Origin: Priestia megaterium
GTDB taxonomy: Bacteria > Bacillota > Bacilli > Bacillales > Bacillaceae_H
DNA length: 64,000 nucleotides
Direction: 5' to 3'
Assembly: GCF_009497655.1 (NCBI RefSeq)
Contig: NZ_CP023317.1
Span: forward strand, 318,501 to 382,500
Below the pieces are notes generated by a model that was not told the DNA's origin, did no database searches, and saw nothing but the letters and a program-made list of their open reading frames with translations. Shown piece after piece: positions 25,883-35,573 of the stretch. Both the position numbers and the translations under genes were made by a program. Positions within the stretch are counted from its first letter, which is position 1; every line of letters starts with the position of its first letter.

Positions 25883-26371
25883 ATGGAAAAATTTATTGGA
25901 AATCATATGATTTACACATACGAAAACGGATGGGAATATGAAATCTATATTAAAAACGAAAATACAATCGATTATCGTATTCATAGCGGAATGGTGGCAG
26001 GACGATGGGTTCGTGACCAAAAAGTAGATATTGTGAAATTAACAGAAGGTGTATATAAAGTATCTTGGACTGAACCAACGGGGACAGATGTATCTTTGAA
26101 CTTTATGCCTGATGAAAAACGCATGCACGGAATTATTTTCTTCCCAAAATGGGTACATGAACATCCTGAAATTACCGTGTGCTATCAAAATGATTATCTT
26201 GATTTAATGCATGAATCCCGTGAAAAATACGAAACATATCCGAAATACGTGGTTCCCGAATTTGCTGACATTACATTCATCACAAATGTCGGAGTAAACA
26301 ATGAGGAAGTTATCGCTCAAGCGCCTTACGAAGGAATGACGGATGATATTCGCGCTGGAAAATTAATTTAA
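25883..26371 (+). CDS. padC: phenolic acid decarboxylase
   Basis: 162 residues. Decarboxylates p-coumaric, ferulic and caffeic acids to vinyl phenols, detoxifying plant phenolics. Family signatures are [50 protein letters not shown] and [16 protein letters not shown], covering the conserved Tyr, Arg and Glu of the active-site barrel. AAAGGAGAGG precedes the ATG. Second gene of an operon induced by phenolic acids if PadR control holds. Confidence 0.95.
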   Translation: MEKFIGNHMIYTYENGWEYEIYIKNENTIDYRIHSGMVAGRWVRDQKVDIVKLTEGVYKVSWTEPTGTDVSLNFMPDEKRMHGIIFFPKWVHEHPEITVCYQNDYLDLMHESREKYETYPKYVVPEFADITFITNVGVNNEEVIAQAPYEGMTDDIRAGKLI

Positions 26372-26389
26372 TACGGAGTCATACAAAAG

Positions 26390-26480
26390 GCTAGGACAAA
26401 AGTATATTAGTTGAAGGAAGATCCGAACGAAGTTGATTCTTGATCAAGAATCAACTTCGTTCGGATTTTTTTATTGTGAT
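26390..26480 (+). repeat. dispersed hairpin repeat, copy 1
   Basis: Contains a loop-less perfect palindrome of 46 bases (26421-26466; left arm begins ATCCGAACGAAGTTGATT) followed by seven T. The flanks AAAGTATATTAGTTGAAGG and TTTTTTTATTGTGATG recur almost unchanged at 45.54 kb. It also acts as the terminator of the padC operon. Confidence 0.85.
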
Positions 26481-26577
26481 GGTGCCCGGAAATAAACCGC
26501 GGTGTAACAAGTGATCTATAGTGAGAGTAGTTGGTTATATAAAAAACGGTTTATAATGAAGGAAAGGAGTGAAGAAA

Positions 26578-26961
26578 ATGGAATTTAACATGAAAAAAGA
26601 GGCGGGGTTTACGACAGATTTTCCTTATGGAGAGCTACATATCGCCGGAGATGAAGAGCATGGCTTTCGTCCGTATCAGCTAATGACATCATCCATTGCC
26701 GTGTGCAGCGGAGGCGTGTTAAGAAAGATTCTAGAGAAAAAAAGAATCGCTTTTTCCGATTTACGCATCCAAGCTGATGTAACGCGCAATGATGAAAAAG
26801 CGGGGCGAATCGAAAAAATTCATTTGCACTATATCATCACGGGAAAAGACCTGCCATTAGACAAAATTGAAAAATCGATTGAGCTAGCCCGAAAAAATTG
26901 TTCAATGCTACAGTCGGTTATTGACAGTATAGAAGTGACAGAAACCTTCGAAATAAAATAA
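26578..26961 (+). CDS. OsmC-like protein
   Basis: 127 residues of the OsmC/Ohr fold. The two expected cysteines are in SSIAVCSGGVL and ARKNCSMLQSV, and the central helix and sheet pattern fits. Members reduce organic peroxides with thiols, although this short subgroup is poorly characterised. ATG at 26578 has AAAGGAGT seven bases upstream; the GTG at 26569 overlaps that site. Confidence 0.82.
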   Translation: MEFNMKKEAGFTTDFPYGELHIAGDEEHGFRPYQLMTSSIAVCSGGVLRKILEKKRIAFSDLRIQADVTRNDEKAGRIEKIHLHYIITGKDLPLDKIEKSIELARKNCSMLQSVIDSIEVTETFEIK

Positions 26962-26984
26962 AAGTGGACATTGTCCACTTTTAT
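26959..26984. terminator. bidirectional terminator overlapping two stop codons
   Basis: AAAAGTGGAC pairs with GTCCACTTTT around three bases. The hairpin overlaps the ends of both converging genes. Confidence 0.75.
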
Positions 26985-27394
26985 ATTTCTTTTGGTTTGC
27001 TTCCGGCTTTATCAAAATAGCGCATGCGTTCAGGAGTCAGCTGAAGAAGCAAAAAATTTGGGTCATCTGGACTTTTAATCCACTCTTTTAACTTTTCATT
27101 CCAAAATTTCTTTTTTAACTCTTCGTTTGTTTCTACATTTACTTTGGCTTCTACCTCTACATACGGATCACTCCAACCTTGCCCATCATAGCCTAACAAA
27201 ATATGAACGTAAGGGTTTTTTTCTAGTTCTTCGACTTTGTGGGTATCTTTATTGGTGGCGGTGTAAAGCACAAGATCTTCATGAAAAAACATCATAAAGC
27301 GTGAATAAGGTTTTCCATCTTGAATCGTAGCTAACGTTCCGATTGTATAGTCATCCAGTACCGATAAAATTTGATTTTTTACATCATTACTCAT
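26981..27394 (-). CDS. pyridoxamine-phosphate-oxidase-like general stress protein (YdaG type)
   Basis: 137 residues of the split-barrel flavin-binding fold. Pattern TIGTLATIQDGKPYSRFMMF, LVLYTATNKDTHKVEELEKNP, VHILLGYDG and MRYFDKAG is that of the general stress protein 26 (YdaG) group. The start is placed at MSNDVKNQIL, with GAGGAGTG upstream. It probably binds FMN or another cofactor; substrate unknown. I found no clear sigma-B promoter in the upstream gap. Confidence 0.82.
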   Translation of the reverse strand: MSNDVKNQILSVLDDYTIGTLATIQDGKPYSRFMMFFHEDLVLYTATNKDTHKVEELEKNPYVHILLGYDGQGWSDPYVEVEAKVNVETNEELKKKFWNEKLKEWIKSPDDPNFLLLQLTPERMRYFDKAGSKPKEI

Positions 27395-27594
27395 TTTTTC
27401 ACTCCTCATTCTATCTCATTATCCTTGGTAGTTTGGCTGATTTTTAAATATCTTAATCAAAAATCAATTAGAGGTTTATCATTTATAAAAATAGGTTAAA
27501 AATACTAACATTGACGGTGAGTCTATACAAATTCCATTAATTTGATATGATTGATTTTGTTGTAAAAAAATGAATAAGGTAGGTGTACATATCG

Positions 27595-28650
27595 ATGATC
27601 AATCGGATTTTTCTGATAGCGGTTATTCTTGGGGTGCCGCTATCTGTTATTGGGCACATGATGCACTGGTCAGATGTTCTTATGTTTATTATTTACTGTT
27701 TAACAATCATTGCCCTCGCAGCTTTTATGGGAAGAGCTACAGAGAGCTTAGCTGTTGTAGCTGGTCCTCGAATAGGCGGTCTATTGAATGCTACCTTTGG
27801 TAACGCTGTAGAATTAATTATTTCGATTTTTGCTTTAAAAGAAGGCCTTACAGCCGTGGTGCTTGCATCGTTAACCGGTTCTGTATTAGGAAATCTCCTT
27901 CTTGTAGGCGGTCTTTCATTCTTTATCGGGGGACTTAAATTTAAGCGTCAAGAATTTAATGTCTATGATGCAAGACATAATTCTGGATTATTGATCTTTG
28001 CTGTTATCGTTGCGTTTGTTATTCCTGAAGTGTTTGCTAGCGAAATGGACGAAGCGAAGACCATGTCTCTAAGTGTCGGAATTTCCATTATTCTCATCAT
28101 CTTATACTTAGCGGCGTTATTCTTTAAGCTGGTCACGCATCGAGGCGTGTATCAGCATAAAAGTGAAGAAGTGGAAGAACATGAGGAGCCAGAGTGGTCA
28201 ATGTGGAAAGCGATTGCGGTTCTCTTTTTGTCTACGTTAGCGGTGGCTTACGTATCCGAAAGCTTGGTAAGCACAATCGAAATTGTCTCGGAAAGCTTTG
28301 GCTGGAGTGAGCTGTTTATCGGGGTCATCATTGTAGCGATTGTTGGGAACGCGGCAGAGCATGCTTCCGCTATTATTATGGCCGTTAAAAATCGCATGGG
28401 TGTAGCTGTTGAAATTGCTGTTGGATCAACTTTACAAGTAGCGATGTTTGTAGCACCAATATTAGTACTTGTTTCGCTAATGTTCGAAAGCCAAATGTCT
28501 CTTGTTTTTACTTGGCCTGAGTTGATTGCGATGGTAACAGCCGTATTTTTAACGATTGCGATTTCTAATGACGGAGATACAAACTGGTTTGAAGGCGCAA
28601 CTCTTTTAGGTGCTTATATTATTATGGGAATTGGTTTTTATCTTATTTAA
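27595..28650 (+). CDS. chaA: calcium/proton antiporter, CaCA family (YfkE/ChaA)
   Basis: 351 residues with about eleven membrane helices. The two inverted alpha-repeats are GGLLNATFGNAVELIIS (first half) and GVIIVAIVGNAAEHASAI (second half), whose acidic residues bind calcium. An acidic stretch (EEVEEHEEPEW) separates the halves. ATG at 27595 is the likely start; the GTG at 27583 lies inside the ribosome-site region. Position and length match B. subtilis YfkE. Confidence 0.92.
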   Translation: MINRIFLIAVILGVPLSVIGHMMHWSDVLMFIIYCLTIIALAAFMGRATESLAVVAGPRIGGLLNATFGNAVELIISIFALKEGLTAVVLASLTGSVLGNLLLVGGLSFFIGGLKFKRQEFNVYDARHNSGLLIFAVIVAFVIPEVFASEMDEAKTMSLSVGISIILIILYLAALFFKLVTHRGVYQHKSEEVEEHEEPEWSMWKAIAVLFLSTLAVAYVSESLVSTIEIVSESFGWSELFIGVIIVAIVGNAAEHASAIIMAVKNRMGVAVEIAVGSTLQVAMFVAPILVLVSLMFESQMSLVFTWPELIAMVTAVFLTIAISNDGDTNWFEGATLLGAYIIMGIGFYLI

Positions 28651-28687
28651 AAAAGAAACGTTCACTTTATGTGGACGTTTCTTTTTT
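28651..28687 (+). terminator. terminator after yfkE
   Basis: AAAAAGAAACGTTCAC pairs with GTGGACGTTTCTTTTT with one mismatch; T run. Confidence 0.85.
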
Positions 28688-28790
28688 GTAAGTGAATAGA
28701 AGAATTTCCCTTTTGGTATTCAGGATAAAACAGGGGATGTTTGAAAAAACTATGGTTGCATTCATTAACGATGTTGAAAGGAGTTTCTAG

Positions 28791-29591
28791 ATGTTACGTA
28801 AATTGCTTTTATTTGTGTTTACCATCATTATTTCATTTTCATGTTCAACGAAGATCGCCATTGCAAAAACAGCTCAGCCTACCATCAACGTGCCTTCTTC
28901 AGCTTTAAATATTTCAAAAGAAAATACGTATCCAAATGCTAGTCAAGACACGCCTTATTTGCAGCCGAGTGAGTTCACAAAAGAGCTCATTGAAACGTCA
29001 AATGTAAAAATTGAAAACCCTGATTTAATTCGTATATTAAATGAATCAAACATTTCTAAAACTCCATGGGCAATTGGATTCAGAGCAACCATTTTTTTAG
29101 GACAGTGGCCGTTAAATTATGAATCAACAGAAACAAACGTTAACTGGCAGCACCAGCGAATCAATACGAATCATTATGATAACAGAGCGGGAAAAACTCA
29201 GTACAAAATGATGTACAGTCAGGAAAATCAAAGCCATGTAAAAGGCGGATTAACGGCAAAAGTGCCTCAGCCTGATCATGTTAAACAAATGATGCTAATT
29301 GAAGCAGCTAAAAAAACAAAGCTCACTTTATCATTTCAAACGTTTGTAGGTGCCGGAACGAAAAAAGACCAGGTGTATAACGTAGCTCCTAAAAAAGTAG
29401 GTTATCTCTATGCGTACACGCCTGCTGTAAGTGAAAAGGGAAAAGTAACGTATGGGGAAGTATATGTAACGGTAAAAGGCAGCAAGCGTTCAATTGTGGT
29501 GAGAAATGTAACTTCTCAAGGAATTGGAGCATGGATTCCAGTACAAGATTATGTCTCCTTAAGTTTCGGGGCTTACGATCAGCCGAGATAA
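28791..29591 (+). CDS. yfkD: YfkD-like exported protein
   Basis: 266 residues with an N-terminal hydrophobic segment (LLLFVFTIIISFSCS) acting as signal peptide. FSCS could be a weak lipobox. The remaining sequence (AIGFRATIFLGQWPLNYES, WQHQRINTNHYDNR, YMYS-type strands, AWIPVQDYVSLSFGAYDQPR) belongs to the YfkD family, conserved in spore formers and of unknown function. Order yfkE-yfkD-yfkAB agrees with B. subtilis. Confidence 0.88.
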   Translation: MLRKLLLFVFTIIISFSCSTKIAIAKTAQPTINVPSSALNISKENTYPNASQDTPYLQPSEFTKELIETSNVKIENPDLIRILNESNISKTPWAIGFRATIFLGQWPLNYESTETNVNWQHQRINTNHYDNRAGKTQYKMMYSQENQSHVKGGLTAKVPQPDHVKQMMLIEAAKKTKLTLSFQTFVGAGTKKDQVYNVAPKKVGYLYAYTPAVSEKGKVTYGEVYVTVKGSKRSIVVRNVTSQGIGAWIPVQDYVSLSFGAYDQPR

Positions 29592-29592
29592 C

Positions 29593-29629
29593 AAAAAAAG
29601 AGATTCCAGTGGTGGAATCTCTTTTTGTT
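29593..29629. terminator. bidirectional terminator between yfkD and yfkAB
   Basis: AAAAGAGATTCCA pairs with TGGAATCTCTTTT around four bases, between converging genes. Confidence 0.88.
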
Positions 29630-30746
29630 ATTTTGTAATCTTCGCTTGGAGTTTGCTAAAATCAGTATCTTGATAATAGCTGTTTTTTACCAAAATATTA
29701 GGTCCCAAACAAGAGACCGCTGAACAATGGCAGCTAAGTTCTTTAGAAATTGTGCTTTGCTGCCACGTATCAAAAGCGTCTGTAAGCTTTGTATCTTGAA
29801 TGTTGCCAAGAGGAGGCGTATCACCAAAATCAGTTACGATAATATCTCCGTCGAAAATATTTACATTTAGGCGAGAACGTCCGTCTGGATCGTTTCGAAC
29901 GGTTACATTTTTACTGCTATACAAGCGCTGTAAAAGCGTTAAGTCTTCCTCGTTATTACTGCATGCATAAAACGGCAGCGTGCCGAATAGCATCCACACA
30001 TTTTCATCTCGAATATCAAGAAGGTGATGAATCGCTTGACGCATTTCAGGAAGAGATAATGTCTCTAAGGTGCTGGCAAAGTCACTTGGATACATAGGGT
30101 GTACTTCGTGACGCTGACAAAGCATTTCATCCACAATTTGACGATGAATTTTTTCCATATGAGGAAGCGTACGTTTATTTAACATCGTTTCAGCTGATAC
30201 CGTTACACCTGCTTTTACAAGCGCGCGGCTGTTTTCAATCATACGGTCGAAATATTTGGCGCGCTGCTCATAAGTAGGCTTTCGCTCCATCATTGCAAAG
30301 CCAGCTTCAACAAAGTCGTCCATCGTTCCCCAATTGTGAGAAATATGTAAAACATCTAAATAAGGAATGATTTGTTCGTAACGAGCAAGATCTAATGTTA
30401 AATTTGAATTAATCTGTGTACGGACACCTCGTTCGTGTGCATACTTTAATAAAGGCACCACATAATTTTTCACAGAAGATAGAGACATCATAGGCTCTCC
30501 GCCCGTGATGCTTAACGCTCGAAGTGTTGGAATTTCATCGAGACGTTTTAAAATTAAATCAAGAGGCAGTGCGTTTGGGTCTTTTGGCTGCAGCGTATAT
30601 CCAACTGCGCAGTGCTCACATCGCATATTACAAAGCGTCGTTGTTGTAAATTCAACGTTTGTGAGCGTCGGTTTGCCATATTGTTTCATATCTAAATACG
30701 CTTCCCACGGATCGAATTCCGGGGTAATTCGTTGTAAAGTGGCCAT
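29628..30746 (-). CDS. yfkAB: radical SAM protein YfkAB
   Basis: 372 residues. The radical SAM cluster motif is CNMRCEHC (CxxxCxxC, about residue 39), followed by the SAM-binding SITGGEPMM. The C-terminal third has further cysteines (CHCSAVSCLG) like an auxiliary-cluster region. The start at MATLQRITPEF follows AAAGGAG. In B. subtilis the gene was first described as split yfkA and yfkB; here it is one frame. The product made is unknown. Confidence 0.9.
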   Translation of the reverse strand: MATLQRITPEFDPWEAYLDMKQYGKPTLTNVEFTTTTLCNMRCEHCAVGYTLQPKDPNALPLDLILKRLDEIPTLRALSITGGEPMMSLSSVKNYVVPLLKYAHERGVRTQINSNLTLDLARYEQIIPYLDVLHISHNWGTMDDFVEAGFAMMERKPTYEQRAKYFDRMIENSRALVKAGVTVSAETMLNKRTLPHMEKIHRQIVDEMLCQRHEVHPMYPSDFASTLETLSLPEMRQAIHHLLDIRDENVWMLFGTLPFYACSNNEEDLTLLQRLYSSKNVTVRNDPDGRSRLNVNIFDGDIIVTDFGDTPPLGNIQDTKLTDAFDTWQQSTISKELSCHCSAVSCLGPNILVKNSYYQDTDFSKLQAKITK

Positions 30747-30949
30747 AAAAAAACTCCTTTTATTTTTCCGTAAAGTGAAATGATGATGAAAACATCTCAC
30801 GGTCCGTCCTGCTAGACTAAATTATACGTCCCATTCAAAACGGACACCAGTGACTATTATGGATTTTATTGCTTTTAGTTGTCAAATATGAAAGTATTCG
30901 TTAGGATATAAGGAAATACGAATGAAAAGCTACATCAGGAGGGTTTAAA

Positions 30950-31135
30950 ATGGGAAACGCCGTTCGAGATAAAGATTCACAAGTACGTTATTTAAAAGAT
31001 CGTTTAAATATGTTTGTACATGTATTAGACTCTATGGAGCCTGAAAACACAGATCTAGAAGATATTGACCGTTTGATTACAATGATTGATGACTTAGAAG
31101 CAAAATGTGAGCAGTTTAAAAAAGATAAAGAATGA
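30950..31135 (+). CDS. yfjT: SE1561-type small protein (YfjT)
   Basis: 61 residues, acidic and helical (VRYLKDRLNMFVHVLDSM, DLEDIDRLITMIDDLEAKCEQF), likely a short coiled coil. TCAGGAGGG precedes the ATG. It matches the small SE1561/YfjT family next to yfkAB and pdaA in Bacillus. Function unknown. Confidence 0.82.
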   Translation: MGNAVRDKDSQVRYLKDRLNMFVHVLDSMEPENTDLEDIDRLITMIDDLEAKCEQFKKDKE

Positions 31136-31140
31136 AGAAG

Positions 31141-31171
31141 AAAAAAGCGCTAGAAAGACTAGCGCTTTTTT
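31141..31171 (+). terminator. terminator after yfjT
   Basis: AAAAAGCGCTAG pairs with CTAGCGCTTTTT around five bases. Confidence 0.9.
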
Positions 31172-31297
31172 GCTTGAAGTAGAAATCCTCCTATAAAGGT
31201 CTTTCGAAACAATTTTTGAAGGAGTATAATAAATTTTGAAAGTTGTACGACAGATAGATAAATACATACATTAGCGGGATATGGGAGGAATTAAGTG

Positions 31298-32839
31298 ATG
31301 ATTGAAGCTTTAAAACAAAGCATGTACGATTTAATTGTTGAAACATCTACAAAATTGCCAAAAGACGTTCGACGTGCTATCGCAAAGGCAAAAGCGCGTG
31401 AAAATGCAGGAACGCGTGCAGCAATGTCTTTAGCGACCATTACCAATAATATTAAGATGGCGGATGATAATTTATCGCCAATTTGTCAAGATACAGGTAT
31501 GCCAACATTTAAAATTAAAACCCCTGTAGGAGTGAATCAGCTTCAAATTAAAGAAGCGATTTATTGGGCAATTGAAGAAGCAACAAAGCACGGAAAGCTT
31601 CGCCCTAATTCTGTAGATTCGTTAACGGGAGAAAACAGCGGTAATAATTTAGGCGGAGGCACGCCGGTTATTAAGTTTGAACAGTGGGAAAATGACTATA
31701 TTGATGCGCGTCTTATTTTAAAAGGCGGCGGCTGTGAAAATAAAAACATTCAGTATAGCCTGCCTTGTGAAGTAGAAGGGTTAGGCCGAGCTGGTCGTGA
31801 TTTAGACGGTATTCGTAAATGTGTGATGCACTCAGTATACCAAGCGCAAGGCCAAGGCTGTAGCGCCGGCGTCATTGGTGTTGGAATCGGTGGCGACCGT
31901 ACAACAGGCTATGAATTAGCAAAAGAGCAGCTGTTCCGAAACTTAGATGACGAAAATCCAAACGCTCAGCTGAAAGAATTAGAAGAGTATGTAATGGAAA
32001 ATGCTAATAAGTTAGGAATCGGTACAATGGGCTTTGGCGGAGAAACGACATTACTTGGCTGTAAAGTCGGCGTAATCAATCGTATTCCTGCTAGCTTCTA
32101 TGTGTCAGTTGCGTATAACTGCTGGGCTTACCGTCGCTTAGGTATTAAAATCAACGCTGATACAGGAAGCGTTCAAGAGTGGCTGTATCAAGAAGGCGAA
32201 GAAGTAGATTTTAATAAAAATGCAGGTGCAGAAGAGAAACAAAATGCGGATGAAACAAAAGAAGTTGTATTACAAGCACCTATTACAGAAGAGCAAATTC
32301 GTGAATTAAAAGTTGGTGACGTAGTGCGCATCAACGGTATGATCTACACAGGACGCGACGCTATTCATAAACATTTAACAGACCACGATGCGCCAATTGA
32401 TTTAAATGGACAAATCATTTATCACTGTGGCCCGGTTATGTTAAAAGATGAAGATGAAAAATGGCACGTAACCGCTGCAGGACCAACAACAAGTATCCGT
32501 GAAGAACCTTACCAAGGAGATATTATGAAGAAATTTGGTATCCGCGCGGTTATCGGTAAAGGCGGTATGGGTCCTAAAACGCTTGCTGCTCTTCAAGAGC
32601 ACGGCGGTGTGTACTTAAATGCTATCGGAGGAGCTGCGCAGTACTATGCTGATTGTATCAAGAGCGTAGAAGGCGTTGATTTGATGCAGTTCGGTATTCC
32701 TGAAGCAATGTGGCATTTAAAAGTAGAAGGTTTTACAGCTGTAGTGACGATGGATTCACACGGAAACAGCTTGCATGCAGATGTAGACAAGTCTTCATTT
32801 GAAAAGCTTGAGCAATTTAAAGAACCGGTATTTAAATAA
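31298..32839 (+). CDS. fumA: class I (iron-sulfur) fumarate hydratase
   Basis: 513 residues. Hydrates fumarate to malate in the citric acid cycle with a 4Fe-4S cluster. The N-terminal alpha region carries cluster cysteines in PICQDTGMPTF, QGCSAGVIGVGIGGDR and LLGCKVGV; the C-terminal beta region has GDVVRINGMIYTGRDAIHK and GKGGMGPKTL. Both regions are fused, as in E. coli FumA. A charged stretch (EEVDFNKNAGAEEKQNADETKE) lies at the junction. B. subtilis relies on the unrelated class II FumC, so this is an addition relative to its synteny. ATG at 31298 is preferred over the adjacent GTG by spacing to GGGAGG. Confidence 0.92.
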   Translation: MIEALKQSMYDLIVETSTKLPKDVRRAIAKAKARENAGTRAAMSLATITNNIKMADDNLSPICQDTGMPTFKIKTPVGVNQLQIKEAIYWAIEEATKHGKLRPNSVDSLTGENSGNNLGGGTPVIKFEQWENDYIDARLILKGGGCENKNIQYSLPCEVEGLGRAGRDLDGIRKCVMHSVYQAQGQGCSAGVIGVGIGGDRTTGYELAKEQLFRNLDDENPNAQLKELEEYVMENANKLGIGTMGFGGETTLLGCKVGVINRIPASFYVSVAYNCWAYRRLGIKINADTGSVQEWLYQEGEEVDFNKNAGAEEKQNADETKEVVLQAPITEEQIRELKVGDVVRINGMIYTGRDAIHKHLTDHDAPIDLNGQIIYHCGPVMLKDEDEKWHVTAAGPTTSIREEPYQGDIMKKFGIRAVIGKGGMGPKTLAALQEHGGVYLNAIGGAAQYYADCIKSVEGVDLMQFGIPEAMWHLKVEGFTAVVTMDSHGNSLHADVDKSSFEKLEQFKEPVFK

Positions 32840-32933
32840 ACATACGTCCGGAGCGTATGGTAAAAAGTAACGTTCATGAACGAGAAAATTGAGTGGATAC
32901 TAAGCGTAAAATGACTTCCGAAAGGAGCTTCTT

Positions 32934-33743
32934 ATGCGCCGGTTCACCTTTTTTCTCGTTTTTTTATTCGTGATGTCAACAGGCCTAGCATCTGTTGAAG
33001 CACAAATGTATCCAAACACTCCGATCAGCTGGGGATTTCAAAAAAGTAAAAATCACAAGCCCGCATCCGCAGGTACAGCTTATGAACACATTCTTGCTAA
33101 GTATGATGCGTTTTACCTCGGCGATACAACTAAAAAAAATATTTATTTAACGTTTGATAACGGTTATGAAAATGGTTATACCCCGCAGGTATTAGACGTG
33201 CTCAAAAAAAGAAAGGTTCCTGCGACGTTTTTTGTAACAGGACACTATTTAAAAGAAGAGCCTAAGCTAATTAAGCGAATGGTAAAAGAAGGGCATATTG
33301 TCGGCAATCATTCATGGCATCACCCTGACTTAACTCAAGTGGATGATGCACGTTTTAAAGAAGAGCTGCAAAAAGTAAAAGATGAATACAAGAATATTAC
33401 CGGTCGTGATGAAATGAAGTATCTCCGCTCACCTAGAGGTGTATTTAGCGAACGAACGCTAGCTCTTTCAAAGCAAGAAGGCTATACGAATGTATTTTGG
33501 TCACTAGCATTTGTTGACTGGAAAGTGAATGAACAAAAAGGCTGGCGCTACTCATACGACAATATGATGACTCAAATACATCCAGGTGCGATCATGCTTC
33601 TGCATACCGTTTCAAAGGATAACGCAGATGCGTTAGATCAAGCGATTGTGGATTTAAAAAAGCAGGGCTATACGTTTAAAAGTATTGATGATTTAATGAA
33701 CGAACGTAAACAATTGAAAAAAAGTCCTTCTAAAACGAAATAA
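32934..33743 (+). CDS. pdaA: peptidoglycan N-acetylmuramic acid deacetylase
   Basis: 269 residues with signal peptide (FFLVFLFVMSTGLASVEA). NodB-type polysaccharide deacetylase: motif 1 reads TFDNGYENG (Asn in place of the second Asp, as in PdaA), motif 2 HSWHHP, motif 3 RSPRG, motif 5 MLLHTVS. PdaA removes the acetyl group of muramic acid, a step in muramic delta-lactam formation in the spore cortex. Sporulation (sigma-G) expression is known in B. subtilis; here a GATACTA box about 40 bases upstream is only a weak match. Confidence 0.92.
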   Translation: MRRFTFFLVFLFVMSTGLASVEAQMYPNTPISWGFQKSKNHKPASAGTAYEHILAKYDAFYLGDTTKKNIYLTFDNGYENGYTPQVLDVLKKRKVPATFFVTGHYLKEEPKLIKRMVKEGHIVGNHSWHHPDLTQVDDARFKEELQKVKDEYKNITGRDEMKYLRSPRGVFSERTLALSKQEGYTNVFWSLAFVDWKVNEQKGWRYSYDNMMTQIHPGAIMLLHTVSKDNADALDQAIVDLKKQGYTFKSIDDLMNERKQLKKSPSKTK

Positions 33744-33747
33744 AGAT

Positions 33748-33783
33748 AAAAACCGACGGGAATGTTTCTCCTGTCGGTTTTTT
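33748..33783 (+). terminator. terminator after pdaA
   Basis: AAAAACCGACGGGA pairs with TCCTGTCGGTTTTT (one wobble), then T. Confidence 0.85.
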
Positions 33784-33905
33784 GCTGTTGAAGTGTTATA
33801 ATATGCGTTGATGTCTTTTTTAAAGCGATACGGTCCAATAGGTTTTAAGCAGTTAAAGACCGTTAATAACTATATAAAGAATTTAAACTAATCGGAGTTG
33901 GTCTC

Positions 33906-35291
33906 ATGAATAAACCAAAAACTGAAATGAAAGTTCAAAAAGGACAAACGTTTCCGTTGACGATAAAAAGACTCGGTATTAATGGAGAAGGCGTAGGCTA
34001 TTTTAAGCGCCAAGTCGTCTTTGTACCGGGAGCATTACCGAATGAAGAAGTGGTTGTAGAAGCAACAAATGTTCAGCATAAGTTTGCCGAAGGGAAAATC
34101 AAGCGAATTCGCAAAAAATCTCCTCATCGCGTAGAAGCACCCTGTCCGATTTACGACCAGTGCGGAGGCTGCCAGCTTCAGCACTTATCTTATGAAGGTC
34201 AGCTAGAATCCAAGCGGGATATTGTTCTGCAAGCGTTCGAACGTCACAGTTCATTAAAAAAAGTAGAGGAAAAAACTCGCCAAACGATTGGTATGGAAGA
34301 TCCGTGGCGCTACCGTAATAAATCTCAGTTTCAAGTCGGCGTGGACAAACAAAAAGTCATTGCTGGTTTGTATGGACTGAATTCTCACCGCTTGATTGAT
34401 ATTGAAAACTGTCCCATTCAGCATAAAGCTACAAATCACGTGACAAAAGAAATAAAACGAATTTTACAAGACCTTCAAATCCCTATCTACAACGAGCGCA
34501 AACGCCGTGGAATTGTGCGTACTATCGTATCTCGAGTAGGATTTGAAACGGGTGAAGTGCAAATTGTTTTAATCACGGCTAAAAAAGAAATTCCGAAAAA
34601 AGAGCTGCTGATGAAAGAAATTCAGCGCCGCCTGCCGGAAGTGAAATCGCTCGTACAAAACGTAAACGGCCAAAAAACATCGCTTATTTTTGGAGACGAA
34701 ACGTTTACGCTCGCTGGAAAATCGGTGATTCAAGAAACGTTAGGTGATATCTCATTCGAACTTTCAGCGCGTGCATTTTTCCAGCTGAATCCTCTTCAAA
34801 CGGTGAAGCTATATGACGAAGTAAAAAAAGCAGCTGCGCTAACAGGCAGTGAAAAAATCGTAGATGCTTACTGCGGAGTAGGGACGATTGGCTTATGGCT
34901 TGCTAAAGATGCCAAAGAAATTCGCGGAATGGACACGATTGAAGAATCCATTGTAGACGCGAGAAAAAATGCCAAAGATCATGGATTTGAACATGCCACA
35001 TACGTGACAGGTCCAGCTGAAAAATGGATGCCGCAGTGGGTAAAAGAAGGCTGGAAGCCAGACGTTATCGTTGTTGACCCGCCGCGAACAGGCTGTGATG
35101 ACAAGCTTCTAAAAACAATTTTACAAGTAAAGCCAAAGAAAGTGGTTTACGTTTCTTGTAATCCATCCACATTAGCGAAAGATGTGCAGCAGCTGTCGAA
35201 GGCTTATAACGTTGATTACATTCAGCCTGTTGATATGTTCCCTCATACGGCGCACGTGGAGAATGTGGTGAGTTTGACGTTAAAGAAATAA
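33906..35291 (+). CDS. rlmD: 23S rRNA (uracil-5-)-methyltransferase, RlmD/RlmCD family
   Basis: 461 residues. N-terminal TRAM domain ([19 protein letters not shown]), then the 4Fe-4S cysteines in [18 protein letters not shown]-dependent methyltransferase follows with [23 protein letters not shown] and the catalytic cysteine in [11 protein letters not shown]. It transfers methyl to C5 of uracil in 23S rRNA. B. subtilis has two paralogues, YefA and YfjO; position next to pdaA favours the YfjO-like copy, so the target base is uncertain. Confidence 0.88.
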   Translation: MNKPKTEMKVQKGQTFPLTIKRLGINGEGVGYFKRQVVFVPGALPNEEVVVEATNVQHKFAEGKIKRIRKKSPHRVEAPCPIYDQCGGCQLQHLSYEGQLESKRDIVLQAFERHSSLKKVEEKTRQTIGMEDPWRYRNKSQFQVGVDKQKVIAGLYGLNSHRLIDIENCPIQHKATNHVTKEIKRILQDLQIPIYNERKRRGIVRTIVSRVGFETGEVQIVLITAKKEIPKKELLMKEIQRRLPEVKSLVQNVNGQKTSLIFGDETFTLAGKSVIQETLGDISFELSARAFFQLNPLQTVKLYDEVKKAAALTGSEKIVDAYCGVGTIGLWLAKDAKEIRGMDTIEESIVDARKNAKDHGFEHATYVTGPAEKWMPQWVKEGWKPDVIVVDPPRTGCDDKLLKTILQVKPKKVVYVSCNPSTLAKDVQQLSKAYNVDYIQPVDMFPHTAHVENVVSLTLKK

Positions 35292-35307
35292 ATAGATGAA
35301 GAGTAAA

Positions 35308-35337
35308 GGGCAGATTTGGTTCTGCTCTTTTTTTATT
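35308..35337 (+). terminator. terminator after the rRNA methyltransferase gene
   Basis: AGGGCAGA pairs with TCTGCTCT (one wobble) around six bases; seven T follow. The 236 bases after it, up to 35574, hold no convincing gene. Confidence 0.8.
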
Positions 35338-35573
35338 TGAAGTGGACTCTTGTTGGAAGAAAAAATATTCTAATATATCTAATTTGAATTATTGGAAAGT
35401 TATGTTTTAGAAAGCATCGGAGCACCGAAAAGAAGTTTTATTAGTACTTATATTTCATTTTTTATAGAGATGATAAACGCCAATCTAGTCTTGAAAACCC
35501 AAACCCTCAACCACCCCAAGAATACTATAGTAATAAAACTACTAAAAAGTATATACAGAGGGGCAGAGGTCAA

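Noticed and set aside
32841..32859. CATACG hairpin after fumA as terminator
   Set aside because: No T run follows on the plus strand; only a weak stem.
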